Of a DNA stretch of 64,000 bases, positions 47,657 to 59,345 are shown piece after piece. The stretch lies in the NCBI GenBank assembly GCA_021397845.1, contig CM038039.1, forward strand, positions 8,735,731 through 8,799,730, read 5' to 3'. Position numbers and translations under genes: made by a program. How positions within the stretch are numbered: position 1 is the first letter of the stretch; every line of letters begins with the position of its first letter. A model generated the notes under the pieces. That model made no database searches, was not told the origin of the DNA, and saw only the letters and a program-made list of their open reading frames with translations. Source of the DNA: Areca catechu. Its lineage: Eukaryota; Streptophyta; Magnoliopsida; Arecales; Arecaceae.

Positions 47657-48216
47657 CCTCATAGATGTTTGTTTTGATGATTGATACTTATGTTTATTTA
47701 GTGTTTGTCTATGTGTTTCATGGTATCTATGTTGTACTTATCATGTTTCAGTGTATGCTGATTGCATCAGCAAATTTTGTACTTGAAACTCTTTTATATA
47801 TGCAGACTAGCATTTCAGTTTCTTACTTGATTATCAATCTTGGTTCATTTGCTAGCTTGTTCATTCACTCTAATAATGATAGAATTTATAATGTTTGAAT
47901 TTTGCTCTGATATTGAGTGTATCACGACCCCTATTGCATCAATTCAGGGAGAGTTTACTCCCTTTATTATTTAATGTTGACAAAAAGGGGAGTAAGATAT
48001 AAGATTCAAATTTTATTCAATTATGAAATGTTTCTTATCTTAACTTACTTGGGAGAGAAAACTTAACTTCATACTTAATTTGTACCTCTCCTCTATTAAA
48101 ACTATATTGTATGAGTATGCATAAGTTTTAAGTTCATGCCTATGAGATATCATATTTAAAATTGAAATTGGATGCTTATATACTCAAGATTTTGTTATCA
48201 TCAAAAAGGGAAAGAT
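47657..48216 (+). other. 3' non-coding region and PPT of the SIRE-like element
   Basis: T-rich sequence with a short hydrophobic frame (47665-47898) that begins 9 bp after the ORF stop. It ends in the purine tract AAAAAGGGAAAGAT (48203-48216) directly before the right LTR. The hydrophobic frame could be a shifted remnant of a membrane segment or chance from T-richness. Confidence 0.65.
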
Positions 48217-49653
48217 TGTTGGGTTTGCCCTTGATTTTGATGATTAACAAAATATTGAGTACATATTTTGTACTAATATTTCAATTATGGTTATGAGTTA
48301 CAGGATACAGGCATCTCAAATTCTCAAAATGAAAGTATCTTGAAGCTGAGCAAAATTCATATTTTAAAAAGTCTTCTCACTATGAAAAAGGTCTCAAAAA
48401 TATTCAATTATAGTTTACATAAGTATATTTAAAGTTTGATTGAATATCTTTATGCTTTTGAAAGTTTTGGCACTTATTTTGGTAAATTTACAGAACCAAG
48501 TGTCGACTCACAACTGCTAAGTGTCGACACTTCAGCATTTGGCACGTAAAAATTTTTCACTGGCTCGCCAAGTGTCGACACCTGGAATCAAAGTATCGAC
48601 ACCTGAGATACAAGTGTCCACACCTAAAATTCAAGTGTCGACTCAAGGCCTACTAAGATTTTTTGAAAATATAGAACTTGCCATTTGGAGGGTTTTTGTG
48701 TCAAATGTCGACACATGAGCTTCAAGTGTCGACACCTGAAATTCAAGTATCGATACCTAACCAAGTATCGACACCTGGAAGTCAAGTATCAACTCACGGG
48801 TTATAACATCTTCAATGGATCTATTTTCTGAGTTGCAGATTTCATCTTTTCAAGCTCCCAATGGTTAGTTTTGATCCTCCAACGATCTCAAACAATTTTT
48901 TGGAAGTTTTTGAAGTATTAAATTTCATCAAACTCATTCATGAAGCATTGAACTCCATTGAACATTCAAAAATCAATATTCCCTCAAGAACTTCACTTCC
49001 AAAAGCCATAAAAGGAGAGATTCCCTAAAAAAATTTACAAGCCAATTATTTCATCCTTCCAAAAGTGAGCTTGAAGAAGATTCTAAAGAGAAGATAAGAC
49101 AAGCATCTTCAAGAGCCTCAAAGCTTCCACATTCCACTCTAGAAGAGAGTTTGATTATGCTTTCATATTGTATCTTTATCTTTATACCTTGTTAACCTAG
49201 CTTTCAAGGGTTTCTTGAAAGTAGGTTGTTGTGGTTGTTGATGAGCCAAAGGTACAAAACCAACTAAGGTTTAACTTATGAGCCCGAAGACAAAACAAGT
49301 TGTAAAGGTTGTTGGTGAGCCTAAGTGACAAAACTAACTTAGGTTTTGACTTGTAAGCCTTGTAAAACAAGTCGGCTGTAATCTTAGAAAGATTATAGTG
49401 GATTTCCCAAGGGTGGCTTAGGGAGTGGACGTAGGTGCTTGGTTTGCACCGAACCACTATAAAACTTGATATTTGTGTGTGATTGCTCTTTTTATTTCTT
49501 GCTCTTTATTTTCTGTAATTAATTTACTGTTATCCGCTGCATATTATTGAGTTATTCACATTGCTCACAAATACTTCAAAGACCGGCACATAATTGCTTT
49601 AATTTTTGAAAGACCCAATTCACCCTTCTCTTGGGCTCCATTTCTGGGCAATA
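48217..49653 (+). repeat. Right LTR of the SIRE-like element
   Basis: 1437 bp. TATAAAA at 49458-49464. The palindrome cluster (about 48495-48800) is better preserved than in the left LTR, with more intact GTGTCGAC cores. The terminal CAACA reads CAATA. Confidence 0.9.
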
Positions 49654-49658
49654 TGGAT

Positions 49659-51060
49659 TTTGACCACTAAGGAAGTTCATGACCAACCTCAGAAGGAATA
49701 CCCTAAGGAGATTTTAGAGTTTCTGAAGGAGTTTAAGGATGTGTTCCCTGAAGACCTCCCTGATTGCCTACCACTATTAAGGGACATACAACACACTATA
49801 GACTTAGTCTCAAGAGCTACCTTGCCAAATCTACCTACTATAGAATGAATCCTACTGAACATAGGAAATTATGGAGGCAAGTTAAGGATCTTCTTAGAAA
49901 AAGATTTATTAGAGAAAGTTTAAGCCTATGTTCCATTTTAGCTCTTTTAACTCCTAAGAAAGATGGCACTTGGAGGATGTGTGTTGATAGTAGAGCCATC
50001 AACAAGATCATAGTAAAATATCGATTTCCTACACCTCGACTTGATGACATGCTAGATATGATGGCCGGTGCTACCATCTTTTCAAAGATTGACCTGAAGA
50101 GTGGTTATCACCGGGTTAGAATTAGATCCGAGGATGAATGGAAAACCACATTTAAGACTAAGAATGGCTTATATAAATGGTTAGTGTGCCTTTTGGCCTA
50201 TCAAATGTACCTAGTACTTTTATGAGGATCATGACTCAATTTTTAAAAGCTTTTATTGAAAAATTCATAGTAGTCTATTTTGATGGCATCCTCATATATA
50301 GTAAAACTAAGAATGCTCATTTAGACCATCTTCGACAAGTGTGCCAAGCCCTTAGGGAGAATAGTCTTTATGCAAACTTAAAGAAGTGTAGTTTCATGAC
50401 TCCAAGGATTATTTTCCTAGGCTTTGTAGTGATTGCAAAAGGCATGTCTGCTGATTCTGAGAAGATTGTACATATTCGTAGTTCTCATGGATTAGCCACC
50501 TTCTATAGAAAATTTGTTTGAGGATTTAGTACAATCGTGGCACCTATTACTAAATGTCTTAGGAAGGAAACCTTTGAGTGGACCCAGAATGCTACTAGAG
50601 CCTTCCTAGAAATCAAGGACAAGATGACCTAGGCTCTAATTTTGAGGCTACCCTGACTTTTCGAAAGTTTTTGAAGTAGCTTGTGATGCCTCAGGAGTAG
50701 GAATTAGAGGAGTCTTGAGTCACGAAAATCATCCAATTGCTTTTTTAGCAGAAGTTGAATGATGCTAAATTGAAGTATTGAACTTATGATAAGGAGTTAT
50801 ATGCGGTGGTCTAAGCCCTAAGATACTGACACTATTTGCTACCGCAGGAGTTTGTTCTTTACTCAGACCATGAAGCATTCCGATTCCTTAACTCGAAAAA
50901 GAAATTGAACCCAAGGCATGATAAATGGGTAGAGTATATTCAGGCTTATACTTTTATCTTGAAACACCATGCAGGTATTGAGAATCAAGTCGCTAATGTG
51001 CTTAGTAGATGTTTTATGCTCTTGAACTGTGTTAGTACTAAAGTTGTAGGGTTTGAAAAG
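49659..51060 (+). pseudogene. Reverse transcriptase and RNase H of chromovirus copy C
   Basis: After the SIRE-like element the chromovirus resumes: 'EFLKEFKDVFPEDLPDCLP', 'LLTPKKDGTWRMCVDSRAIN', 'IFSKIDLKSGYHRVRIRSED', then, in another frame, 'VPFGLSNVPSTFMRIM'. The catalytic box reads YFDGILIYS at about 50275: its second Asp is Gly, whereas copy A has YFDD. RNase H is present in pieces ('EVACDASGVGI', 'YDKELYAVV', 'YSDHEAFRFLNS'), with deletions of a few bases and several stops up to 51060. Confidence 0.85.
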
Positions 51061-51179
51061 TAAAAGGATGAATATGAGAATTGCACTGATTTTGGTGAAA
51101 TTTATAAAGCAGTTAAACAAGGATCGTCTAGTTCGTATAGTGAATATACTATTCAAGATGGTTATCTTTTTAGGGAAAG

Positions 51180-52565
51180 TAAACTATGTATTCCTAGCAC
51201 TTCCCTTAGAGACTTCTTAATTTAGGAAACACATACAGGAGGTCTAGCTGAACATTTCGGTAGAAATAAGACCATTTTAGCACTGGAGGATCAATTTTAT
51301 TGGCCAAATCTTAAGAAGAATGTTGTCCAAATCATGGCTGGATGTCGAACTTATGTTGTTGCCAAACAGCAAAAGCAAAACACTGGCCTATATACCCCAC
51401 TTTCTATATTGGATTGTCCTTAGCAAGATCTTAGCATGGATTTTGTTCTTGGATTACCTAAGACCATGAGAAGACATGATTCTATTTTTGTTATAGTCGA
51501 TAGGTTCTCAAAGATGGAGCACTTTCTACCATGTTCCCAAACTTATGATGCTTCTAAGGTAGCTAAGTTATTTCTAAATTAAATAGGCAGACTACATGGT
51601 TTACTTAGAACCATAGTATCCGATAGAGATGTACGATTCACCAGTTACTTCTAGAAAACTCTCTGTACTTATTAGGGACTAAACTTAAATTTTATACTAC
51701 TTATCATCCTCAAATAGATGGCCAGACTAAAGTCGTGAATCGGAGTCTAGGAAACTTACTTAGATGTCTAGTTGGTGAGAATATTGCCAATTAGGACTTA
51801 TTACTGTCTATAGCTGAATTTGCATACAATAGCTCAGTTAACAGATCCACCGGAAAAAGCCCATTTGAAATTGTCCATGAGTACAAGCCAAGAAAGCCTT
51901 TAGATCTTATTTCTTTACCCATGTATGAACGCATTTCTGAGTCTGCAGAGTCATATGCACAGCATATTAGAGAATTGCACAAGAAAATAAGTGAAAAGAT
52001 CAAAGAAAGCAATGAATCATATAAACATATGGCTGATTCAAGAAAAAGACTCAAAGAATTTGATAAAGGAGACTTTGTTATAATCAGGCTTCGACCTGAA
52101 CAGTTTCCACCTAGAACCATGAAGCAATTACATGCCCATAGTGCAGGACCATACAAAATAATTAAGAAAATTGGACCTAATGCCTATGGCTTGAGTTACC
52201 ACCTGAGTTAGGTATTAGTTCAGCTTTCAATGTTTCAAACCTTATAGAGTATAAGGAACCAACGATGATACCTAGTGAGCCTTTTGGATCTGATCCCATC
52301 CTTGAGAGTGAGCCAACCAATGAGTGTCCACCAGCCAAAATACTAGAATGGAGAGACATGATTGAGCGGATCTTGGATGACAAGATTATCGCTACTCGGA
52401 ATAAAGATTATCAACTATATCTGATTCGTTGGCAAGGATGACCCGAGACTGAAGATTCTTGGATCACTAGAGAGGATTTGCAAAAGATTAATCTTGACTT
52501 GCTAGAACATTACCAAAGCAGAGTTGACCCATACTCAACAAGATTGATCGAGTTCCTCCCACCTA
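51180..52565 (+). pseudogene. Integrase and chromodomain of chromovirus copy C
   Basis: The zinc region ('TGGLAEHFGRNKTI', 'CRTYVVAKQQ'; one Cys changed to Tyr) is followed by the core 'SMDFVLGLPKTMRRHDSIFV' and 'IVSDRDVRFTSYF', with both Asp present. A frame 51921-52211 carries the C-terminal part ('FDKGDFVIIRLRPEQFPP', 'GPYKIIKKIGPNAYGL'). At 52372-52510 a chromodomain-like segment reads 'DYQLYLIRWQG', a TGA stop at 52439-52441, then 'PETEDSWITREDLQ' and 'LDLLEHYQS'. This end places the element among the chromoviruses, where the domain guides integration to certain chromatin. Confidence 0.8.
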
Positions 52566-52573
52566 GGGAGAAT

Positions 52574-54032
52574 TGGTGTGAACACCAAGGCCAGAAAAAA
52601 ATGACAAATCAATCCCACATCCCTGTAGATCACCTGTGACTAAGCCCTAAATCCCAATTTCAATTGAGTCCTGTACAAGCCTAAACCTGTGAATAAGCCC
52701 CTAAACCCAATTGAGACCTGTATATATATATAAACCTAGTCAATTTTAATTTATTGTTTTGACTTGTTATGCCTTAGTATTTTGGTCAGATTGGATTCAA
52801 TTTGATCAAGTTGGACAAAGTTAGTTTCAATCCAGTCCTGTAATTAGTTAGAAGATCAAGTCTAATTCAAGATTGCAAGCCAAGAGGGGACCCAATTCAT
52901 GTCGCCACATCAACATCTTGGGCGCCCCATGCCACGTCACCATGCCATGTCACATGCCACGTCACCATGCCACCTCATCATCACACATGTCATGATCGGT
53001 CACAAGGATTCAAAGTTGGGCGCCAATTCTAGAAGTCAAGTTCAAGGGGTTTCATGTATCAAGAATTCAAGAAATCAACAACTTAAGAAGTCCTTCAAGT
53101 TCAAGAGTTCCTTCATATACAAAATCAAGACTCCATCATGAATTTCTAACCAAGAATTCATCTTGGCCGCCCACCTTCATTCAATGTTGTTGCCCACTCT
53201 ATTCCAAGGGTTGTCGCCCAAATAGATGAAGCCAAGAGGGATCAAACACCAAGTATTCAAGACACCAAAGGGAATTCAAGAGTCTTTGATGTCCAAGGGA
53301 AGCCAATTCCATGGAGTCTCTTGTCCTTCCAACAAGAACTCAAACATTTGTGACCCTTACGATTCTTGTTTATGATCTATAAATACCACCATCAAACCCC
53401 TTATAATCAATCAAGTTTTTATGAAATAAATTGAGAGTTTTTTCTTAAATCCTTTGCTGTGAGAGCATCGAACTCCGTGAGGGAGAGGGCGTGAGGCCTA
53501 CTTATCCATCCAACCATCCAAAACCCTAACACCACCTTTCAACCTTCCTTCTCATCTTCTTTTCTTCCAACTTTTTTCATCTTCCATGCCTTATAATATT
53601 TTCTTGTGACTGATTTCAGGTGATCAAGATCTGAAGTAAAGGTTTCTTTGCCTTTGAACCATCCTCGTTGAAGATCGGAACCCCGAAGATCAATAATCTT
53701 GAAGTTCTGCCGCAAATCCTAGAGTGCTGAAATCAATCAACATCAAGAGCGCTGTGAATCTTCGTTGGTAAAAGAAACCCCTCCTCAACTCTTTAGCTCT
53801 GATTCTTTAAAAGTAATAATCCTAGTTTAGATGATTTCTCAATCATCAAATCCTGTTTTCTTAGTTAGTTTTGTTAATTTACATTACGAGTATCGTAACT
53901 AGTTGACTAGTTGAGTTCATCTGAATACTTTGAGTCTTAAATCTGAAAATTATAGAAATTAATCTTTGCTTAATTAAAGATAAATAATCATAGGATTGTT
54001 AGATTTAGTTTTGCATCTTTCATCCCGCATCA
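52574..54032 (+). repeat. 3' LTR of chromovirus copy C (1459 bp)
   Basis: It starts TGGTGTGAACACC after the tract TAGGGAGAAT and ends CCCGCATCA. The TATA box TATAAATA (53378-53385) is intact here. ACCGG at 54033-54037 completes the target duplication. Confidence 0.85.
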
Positions 54033-54037
54033 ACCGG

Positions 54038-54265
54038 CTACTCTAAATTTCATGCAATCCTAGCTAATTCTTTCAAAAATCAATTTTGAGCTCGTTTTAA
54101 GTACGATTTAAGTGTCGTTTGCATTGTTGGATTTCTAAAATTGAACTCTTCACATTGACAGTATTCTTCACTACAAATGATATATAAAAGCATCAATTTT
54201 AAAGAAATAAAGATAATTTGATTATTAAATTAATACTTTTATATATGTGTATAGCGTAGTTATCA
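54038..54265 (-). repeat. Middle LTR of the tandem, second piece (228 bp)
   Basis: It continues exactly where 33426 stops, aligning with 26704-26931 of the intact LTR ('CTACTCTAAATTT' at the start, GTTATCA at the end). Confidence 0.85.
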
Positions 54266-55348
54266 CACCCTCCAACTTGAACTTTGCTCGTCCTCGAGTA
54301 AAGCAGATAGATTATCCATGTGTAACAACCCATCCTTGAATTGGAAGTTAACCTGAGCAACCCTAAAGGCAAATGATACCTGGTCAGATCACTACTGAGA
54401 TACTTCATCGGATTATTAATTCAACTCGATTAGTGATCGGATAAAGTCTATAAAGATTTCTAAAGTTCTTATTTTGCTAATTTTCCACCTCACTTTTTGA
54501 ATCCTCTAACTTTCTGGGATTAAGTTCAGTACCTTTCTGCTAGCTAGTTTTCTCCCCCTTTTTTTAAAATTATGTCATGTCCAAGCCTCTTAAGTATTAA
54601 TATTCTCCCCTTTTGATGCAAACCATAATGCTTACTTAGACGAAGAGGTTCGGTTACTCAGGGAGGTACCATTGCTTAACAGATTTCTTGACTTCTCACC
54701 TTTTGACGCGAACCACAACGCTTACCTAGGCGATGGAGCCCGGTTACTCAATAAGAGTTCAAGCAAAGCTGTGAGGCAAGACTAACCTTTTTTTTTTTGG
54801 GAGAAAAATTTCAGCATACTTGATCTTTTGATTTATACCCCCATAAAGTAGATTCTTCCTTGAGATCAATAGTCAAAAGATTTTGAAATTGCTCCAAAAA
54901 TTATCTATGATCTAAACCCTGCCATTTATTGAGTTTCTTTAATAATTTATCCTTCAGCATCTCTAGCATTATCTAGACCATTAATCAAAAGGTGCCTATG
55001 TAACTCCAATTCGAGACAATAATTAGGTATACATAACATGATCATTTCTAACTGTTCTTGAAGATCTAAGCAAGTCAAGTTTATCTCTCTCCCTAACTTA
55101 ATCGACATTGTCCTCAATGGAGTAGGAAAGAAAATAAGAGGTATAATAGGAAAAAACACACCTGGGATGAATGTGCTTTGGGAGCTAAAGAGGGCTTCAT
55201 GAAGTAGCAGGCTCCTTTGTTAATGTACTCCCCTCACTTTATTATTCTTCTAAAAAAAAAAAAGTAACTAGTTAAAAATAAAAGTATAAATCGGGTTACC
55301 TCCCAAGAGCGCTAAGTTTAAAGTCTTCAGCCAGACTTAGTGGATCTT
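54266..55348 (-). other. Non-coding 3' region of copy D
   Basis: It aligns along its length with 26932-28018 of copy B, with small indels. A purine-rich minus-strand tract (about 54266-54280) abuts the LTR. No frame. Confidence 0.65.
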
Positions 55349-58051
55349 CTAGATTATGTCGATTGATACATCCACTAAATTATTAGATATATTTAGCCAT
55401 GGCGGATGGTTGGACGAAGTCCAGTCAGTAGTGCCCCACACGATATCTTTGTGATGCATATTTACAAGATGTGTCTCCTGATAGTAGATACCCAGAGATG
55501 GCTTGGTAAGCATAGTAGATATTGGTTCTAGTGCAGAGGCTAAGTAAAAAGTGGAGGGTACAACAAATTGCTCAAATTTTGGTATCCAGGGTAGATCTAA
55601 TAAATTGCTCAAATTTTGTCAAGGGTCGCATCATGTTTGAAGAATGAATCATTTGTCTTAATCAGAAGTGGCTTTTGTTGCAGTGTAGGTGAGGTTTTCA
55701 ATGAGGAAGTTATTGGTGTATCAAGGAGATGGGTCATTTGTTCATATTTCGTAATCCATGGAGGAGTGGAACTAGGTAGTTCAAATAGTGAATTTATTTT
55801 ATCCATGTACCAATCTATGTCAAAACTGTTCATCTCAAAATGGGCTAAACAGGCTTGTAGAAGGTCTTGGGTGGGCATGTTAGGGGTAGTTTCTTCTACA
55901 AATTCCTCCAGCACGTTTACGTCATCAAATCCAATACCTTGTGATCCATCGATTACATTAAATATGTTCAACCTCAACTTTTTATTCCCAAATGACACAT
56001 CCATGGCTCCTGTCCCACAATTGATGCAAGCATTTGCTATAGCTAGGAAGGGTCGGCCTAGGATAATGAAAATGTATCTCAGGTTGCTACTTGATTTCAT
56101 GTCGAGGACTAAGAAGTCAACTAGAAAATAAAACTCATCTACCTTGACTAGGACATCCTCAAGCATCCCACGTGGTACCTTAACTGATTTGTCAGCTAAC
56201 TGTAGAGTGACCGAAGTAGGTTTCAATTCTCCTAGTCCAAAGAGTTCATACATCGAGCTAGGTAGAAGGTTTATACTAGCCCCTAAGTCCATGAGAGCTT
56301 TTTCAACGTGAAAGTTTCCTATGACACAAGAAATAATGGGAGCTCCTGGATCCTTAAGTTTTGGAGGGGTGGTGTACTGGAAGATAGAACTAGCATGTTC
56401 CGTAAGGCGACTTTCTTTAGGATTTGTGATCTAGATTTATGTTTCTGGGTACACAAATCTTTCAAAAATTTAGTATATGCCAGAACCTGTTTAATTGCAT
56501 CCAGGAGGAGAAGGTTAATTCAGACTTGCTTAAATAATTCAAGTATCTCCTCGAGTCCTCCTTTCTTCTTCTTAGCAGGAATAGGGGCTTTTAGGGCATC
56601 AAGGTATGGTACCTTGGGCATGTAGGGTGGTTCTAGTATAATCAGTTCATCTTCTTTTCTCAGCTCCAAATTATCCTTAGATGGTTCTGATTTAGGTTAG
56701 GTTGGAGGTGTGGGGCATGTCTTATTGGTTTTATTAGGTTGCTCGATGACCTTTCCATTCTTAAGAATCATTACTGATTTAGCATGTTCAAAAAATGTTT
56801 CTGGGATTCTAAAGCCTTCGGCCATGAATTATCCTTTCAGGTTACTAATGGGCTGGCTAGGTAACTTACCTTTCTCCCTTCTATTGATAGTTGTAGTTAG
56901 TTGATCCATCCGTGCTTCTAGCTTGGCAATAGACTGAGTATTTCTTTCTATCCCTTCTAGTACTTGACACATCCTTTCTTCGAAGGTAGGATCATGATTA
57001 TTTGGTGGAGGTTGTGGGGTACTCGAGTGTTGCAAATATGGCATGCTTTTAAAGTTGGTCTCCTGATAGTTGAACCTAACTGTTATTGGATTAATAACAT
57101 GTTGGGGTTTCCAAGAAAAAATTGGATAATTTCGCCAGCCAGGACTGTAGGTGTTTGAGTATGGATCATTTCCTGGTCTAAGAGCCATTTGGGTTTGTGT
57201 TTAATGAGCTTACTCTTGAACCAGCTCAGGGAATTGATAAGCTACTGGACAATCACCTATCAAATGGGTAGGACTTGAACAAATATCATGGTTTTGACGA
57301 GGTGAGGAGAAAAAATATCCCCTTTGTAAGATTTGGTCAAACTTTTGGGACAGTTCATCTATCTTGCTGGAGACGTCTACAAAATGACCTACTTTATATA
57401 TTCCACCTCTCTTAGGTCCTATAGGAGGATCTCTACAGGCAATAGACATGTGATGCAAGAAATTTTTACTCAGGGTTTCAAAAAGTTGCCAACCTCATGT
57501 TCATTTTTAAACATGAATGTTCCTCTACACGAGGCATTCATCATTTACCGGTGCTTTTCTGACAAACCATCATAAAAATACTAGACTAACTGCCATTTAG
57601 GTACGGCATGGTATGGACATTTTCTAATCAATTCTTTCAACCTCTTCCATATCTCATGAAATATTTCTCCGTCTAACTAGAAAAAATTGGTTATGGCTTT
57701 TTTAATTTGATTCATTTTTCCTATTGGGAAGTATTTTTTAAGAAATTCTCTCTGAAGTTGATACCAAGTTGAAATAGTCACAGTGTCTAGAGAATTCAAC
57801 CAGTACTTGGCTCTATCTTTGAGAAAAAAAGGGAACAACTTAAGTCTAAGAGTATTATTGGAGAAATTTTGAATCTTGACAGTTGAAAATATTTCCAAGA
57901 ATTCATCCAAATGTTTGTAGGGGTCTTCATTTGCAAGTCCATAAAAAGATGGCAACATCTGAATTGTGCTGGACTTAATTTCATACTGGACAACCTCTAC
58001 TGGGGGTATTTGGATATAAGGTGAATAAGTATACCTTGAAGGGGTGAAGTA
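55349..58051 (-). pseudogene. gag-protease polyprotein of copy D with pol-replacing extension
   Basis: gag from 58051 down: 'VEVVQYEIKSSTIQMLPSF', 'LRLKLFPFFLKDRAKYWLN', 'REFLKKYFPIGKMNQIKKA'. Then at 57458-57210 'SSKIDELSQKFDQIL' and a zinc-binding-like stretch with Cys, His and Cys ('ICSSPTHLIGDCPVAYQFP') that copy B has lost. 57188-56829 is an open stretch including 'FEERMCQVLEGIERNTQSI'. The protease at 56292 reads MDLGASINLLPSS, followed by a frame without stops to 55609 and another to 55349. The extension keeps 'DIDWYMDKINSLFELPSSTP', 'FEQFVVPSTFYLASALEPIS' and 'ETHLVNMHHKDIVW', as in copy B. A ~110-codon deletion relative to B lies near 55612. Better preserved than B but still broken. 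Confidence 0.8.
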
Positions 58052-58320
58052 GCATCTTCAACCAATTTATCAATATTTTAACTATAATTTTATAAAGATT
58101 AATGCTGAAACTGATAGGCCTAAAATAATTTAGCTAAAAAATTTCTTGCTTTTTAGAAATCAATGTAATGAAATCCTCTTTCCATTCTTTAGGCATATTC
58201 GTGGTGCTAAAAAATTGACAAATAGTAGTAACAACTTGCTGTTGAATAATCATCCAATATTATCGAAAGAATAAAGACAAAAAGCCAGGTTGCACTAAGA
58301 ATTTATTATATAATTGTATT
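58052..58320 (-). pseudogene. LINE remnant: part of the reverse-transcriptase domain
   Basis: The minus strand reads, with two in-frame stops, 'NKFLVQPGFLSLFF', 'YWMIIQQQVVTTICQFF', 'NMPKEWKEDFITLISKK', then 'FRPISFSINLYKIIVKILIN'. These follow the well-known order in plant LINE reverse transcriptases (N-K..P-D-G-F, F-W, W-N-x-T-x-I-x-L-I-P-K, Y-R-P-I-S-L, Y-K-I-I-x-K). The fragment ends at 58052, where copy D is cut. The flanking AT-rich DNA may hold further unrecognisable LINE sequence. Confidence 0.65.
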
Positions 58321-59069
58321 CTTTTATTAGTTCATTTTCTTTATATTGATTAGCAAGAATAACAAGTTATTAATATCATTATTTTTTATTATACTAAAAC
58401 TATCACGATCTTTTTTCTTAATTTCTATTCATCAAGCCAGTTGCATATTCCTTTAATACTTCTTCATAATTTAAATCTTTTATTTCATTGGCACACTAAT
58501 CTTATATTAAATATATTTATAAATATAATAGTTATCCCTTAATTTTTGATTGCGTTCATTTATTACAATAATAAAGTCATCTATTGAAATGAAAAATAAA
58601 AATATCTTACAAAGATAAGTACTCTCTCCTTAATTTAATTCAGTACTTTCATTTTTCTATCATTTCTCTTATCTGAGCAATAATATCTATTGGGGGCTTC
58701 TCTTTTTAGAAGGGATAAGCGACGACTTGATAAATTAGCTGGTTTTAATGAATCATGTAAGAAGAACTTATTAGAGAGAAAAGGAAGAGAAACGATATAT
58801 ACTTATAGTCATTATTGTACATTAATTAATATAAAATCAATATTTTTGGTGAAATGTGAATTTTTTAATGATCTTTCAGATGTTAAGTATGCGTTAAACA
58901 CTAGTTTTCATTTATGTCAATAAACATATTATGTGGATGGATGTGAATATACGCATAGTTTGCAACAACCTTCTTTGAACTGCTGTAAATTTGCTATTTT
59001 TGGTGCCCAATACATGGACAGGTTGCAATAAAAACACCCATTTTAATCCCAAATGGTTCCAAAAATATC
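58321..59069. other. AT-rich region, nothing recognised
   Basis: A short frame at 58690-58923 shows no motif. Upstream parts may be decayed LINE sequence. Confidence 0.45.
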
Positions 59070-59345
59070 AAGTCGATCATGGATTTGAAACGGGATCCCG
59101 TGGATGACTCAATTAAATCTAGAAATTATTTTTTGGGACCGCGATAGTTGATATAAATAAAAAGCCAGGATTCTCCTACTTAGTTCCCAGTTCTACCCGT
59201 CGTCATTTTAGTGATATTAGGTTGATATACTCTTTTCTTGATGAGAAAAGGTTACAAAAATTTAAATACTTTGAATCGAATATTACCTGGCAGGATGAGG
59301 ACCTACGGGAATAGCTACAATGGATTTAACCCCCCTATCCATTTT
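59070..59345 (+). mobile_element. SINE-like copy 3
   Basis: Plus-oriented relative of 22846-23131: a B-box-like GATCATGGATTTGAAAC at 59074-59090, then 'GATGACTCAATTAAATC', 'TTAGGTTGATATACTC', 'GATGAGAAAAGGTTACAA', 'TAGCTACAATGGATTTAA' and a pyrimidine-rich end. The A box is not recognisable, so the head is probably truncated. Confidence 0.5.

Larger units (their letters stand above)
37382..49653 (+). mobile_element. SIRE/Maximus-like Ty1-copia element (12,272 bp)
   Basis: LTRs 37382-38819 (1438 bp) and 48217-49653 (1437 bp) with TGTTG...CAACA ends (CAATA in the right copy), an initiator-Met primer site, a PPT and a TGGAT target duplication define it fully. The order gag, protease, integrase, reverse transcriptase, RNase H is Ty1-copia. 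The large size, a Lys-rich gag with two zinc knuckles, and a further ORF between pol and the 3' LTR point to the SIRE/Maximus lineage. Counting by eye, the first ~195 bp of the LTRs differ at about 16 positions, so the insertion is not recent. Confidence 0.9.
33427..54032 (+). mobile_element. Chromovirus-like Ty3 element, copy C, complete but interrupted
   Basis: It has both LTRs (33427-34928, 52574-54032), an initiator-Met primer site, gag, protease, reverse transcriptase, RNase H, integrase and a chromodomain-like end. Flanking ACCGG at 33422-33426 and 54033-54037 is a perfect 5-bp target duplication, and the two flanks join into one LTR of the Athila-like family. Without the 12.3-kb SIRE-like insert it is about 8.3 kb. 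All frames are damaged. Confidence 0.9.
54038..58051 (-). mobile_element. Copy D of the Athila-like gag-protease family, 5'-truncated
   Basis: It has the PPT-side region, protease and gag in minus order, joined at 54265/54266 to the middle LTR, which acts as its 3' LTR. Like copy B it passes from protease through a unique extension straight to ~1.1 kb of non-coding DNA, with no polymerase. It is cut near the gag N-terminus at 58051, next to a LINE remnant, so its own 5' LTR is missing. Confidence 0.8.

Noticed and set aside
47665..47898. Small hydrophobic membrane protein after the SIRE downstream ORF
   Set aside because: The sequence is T-rich, which yields Phe, Leu, Ile and Val by composition. 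It lies in the non-coding 3' region before the PPT.
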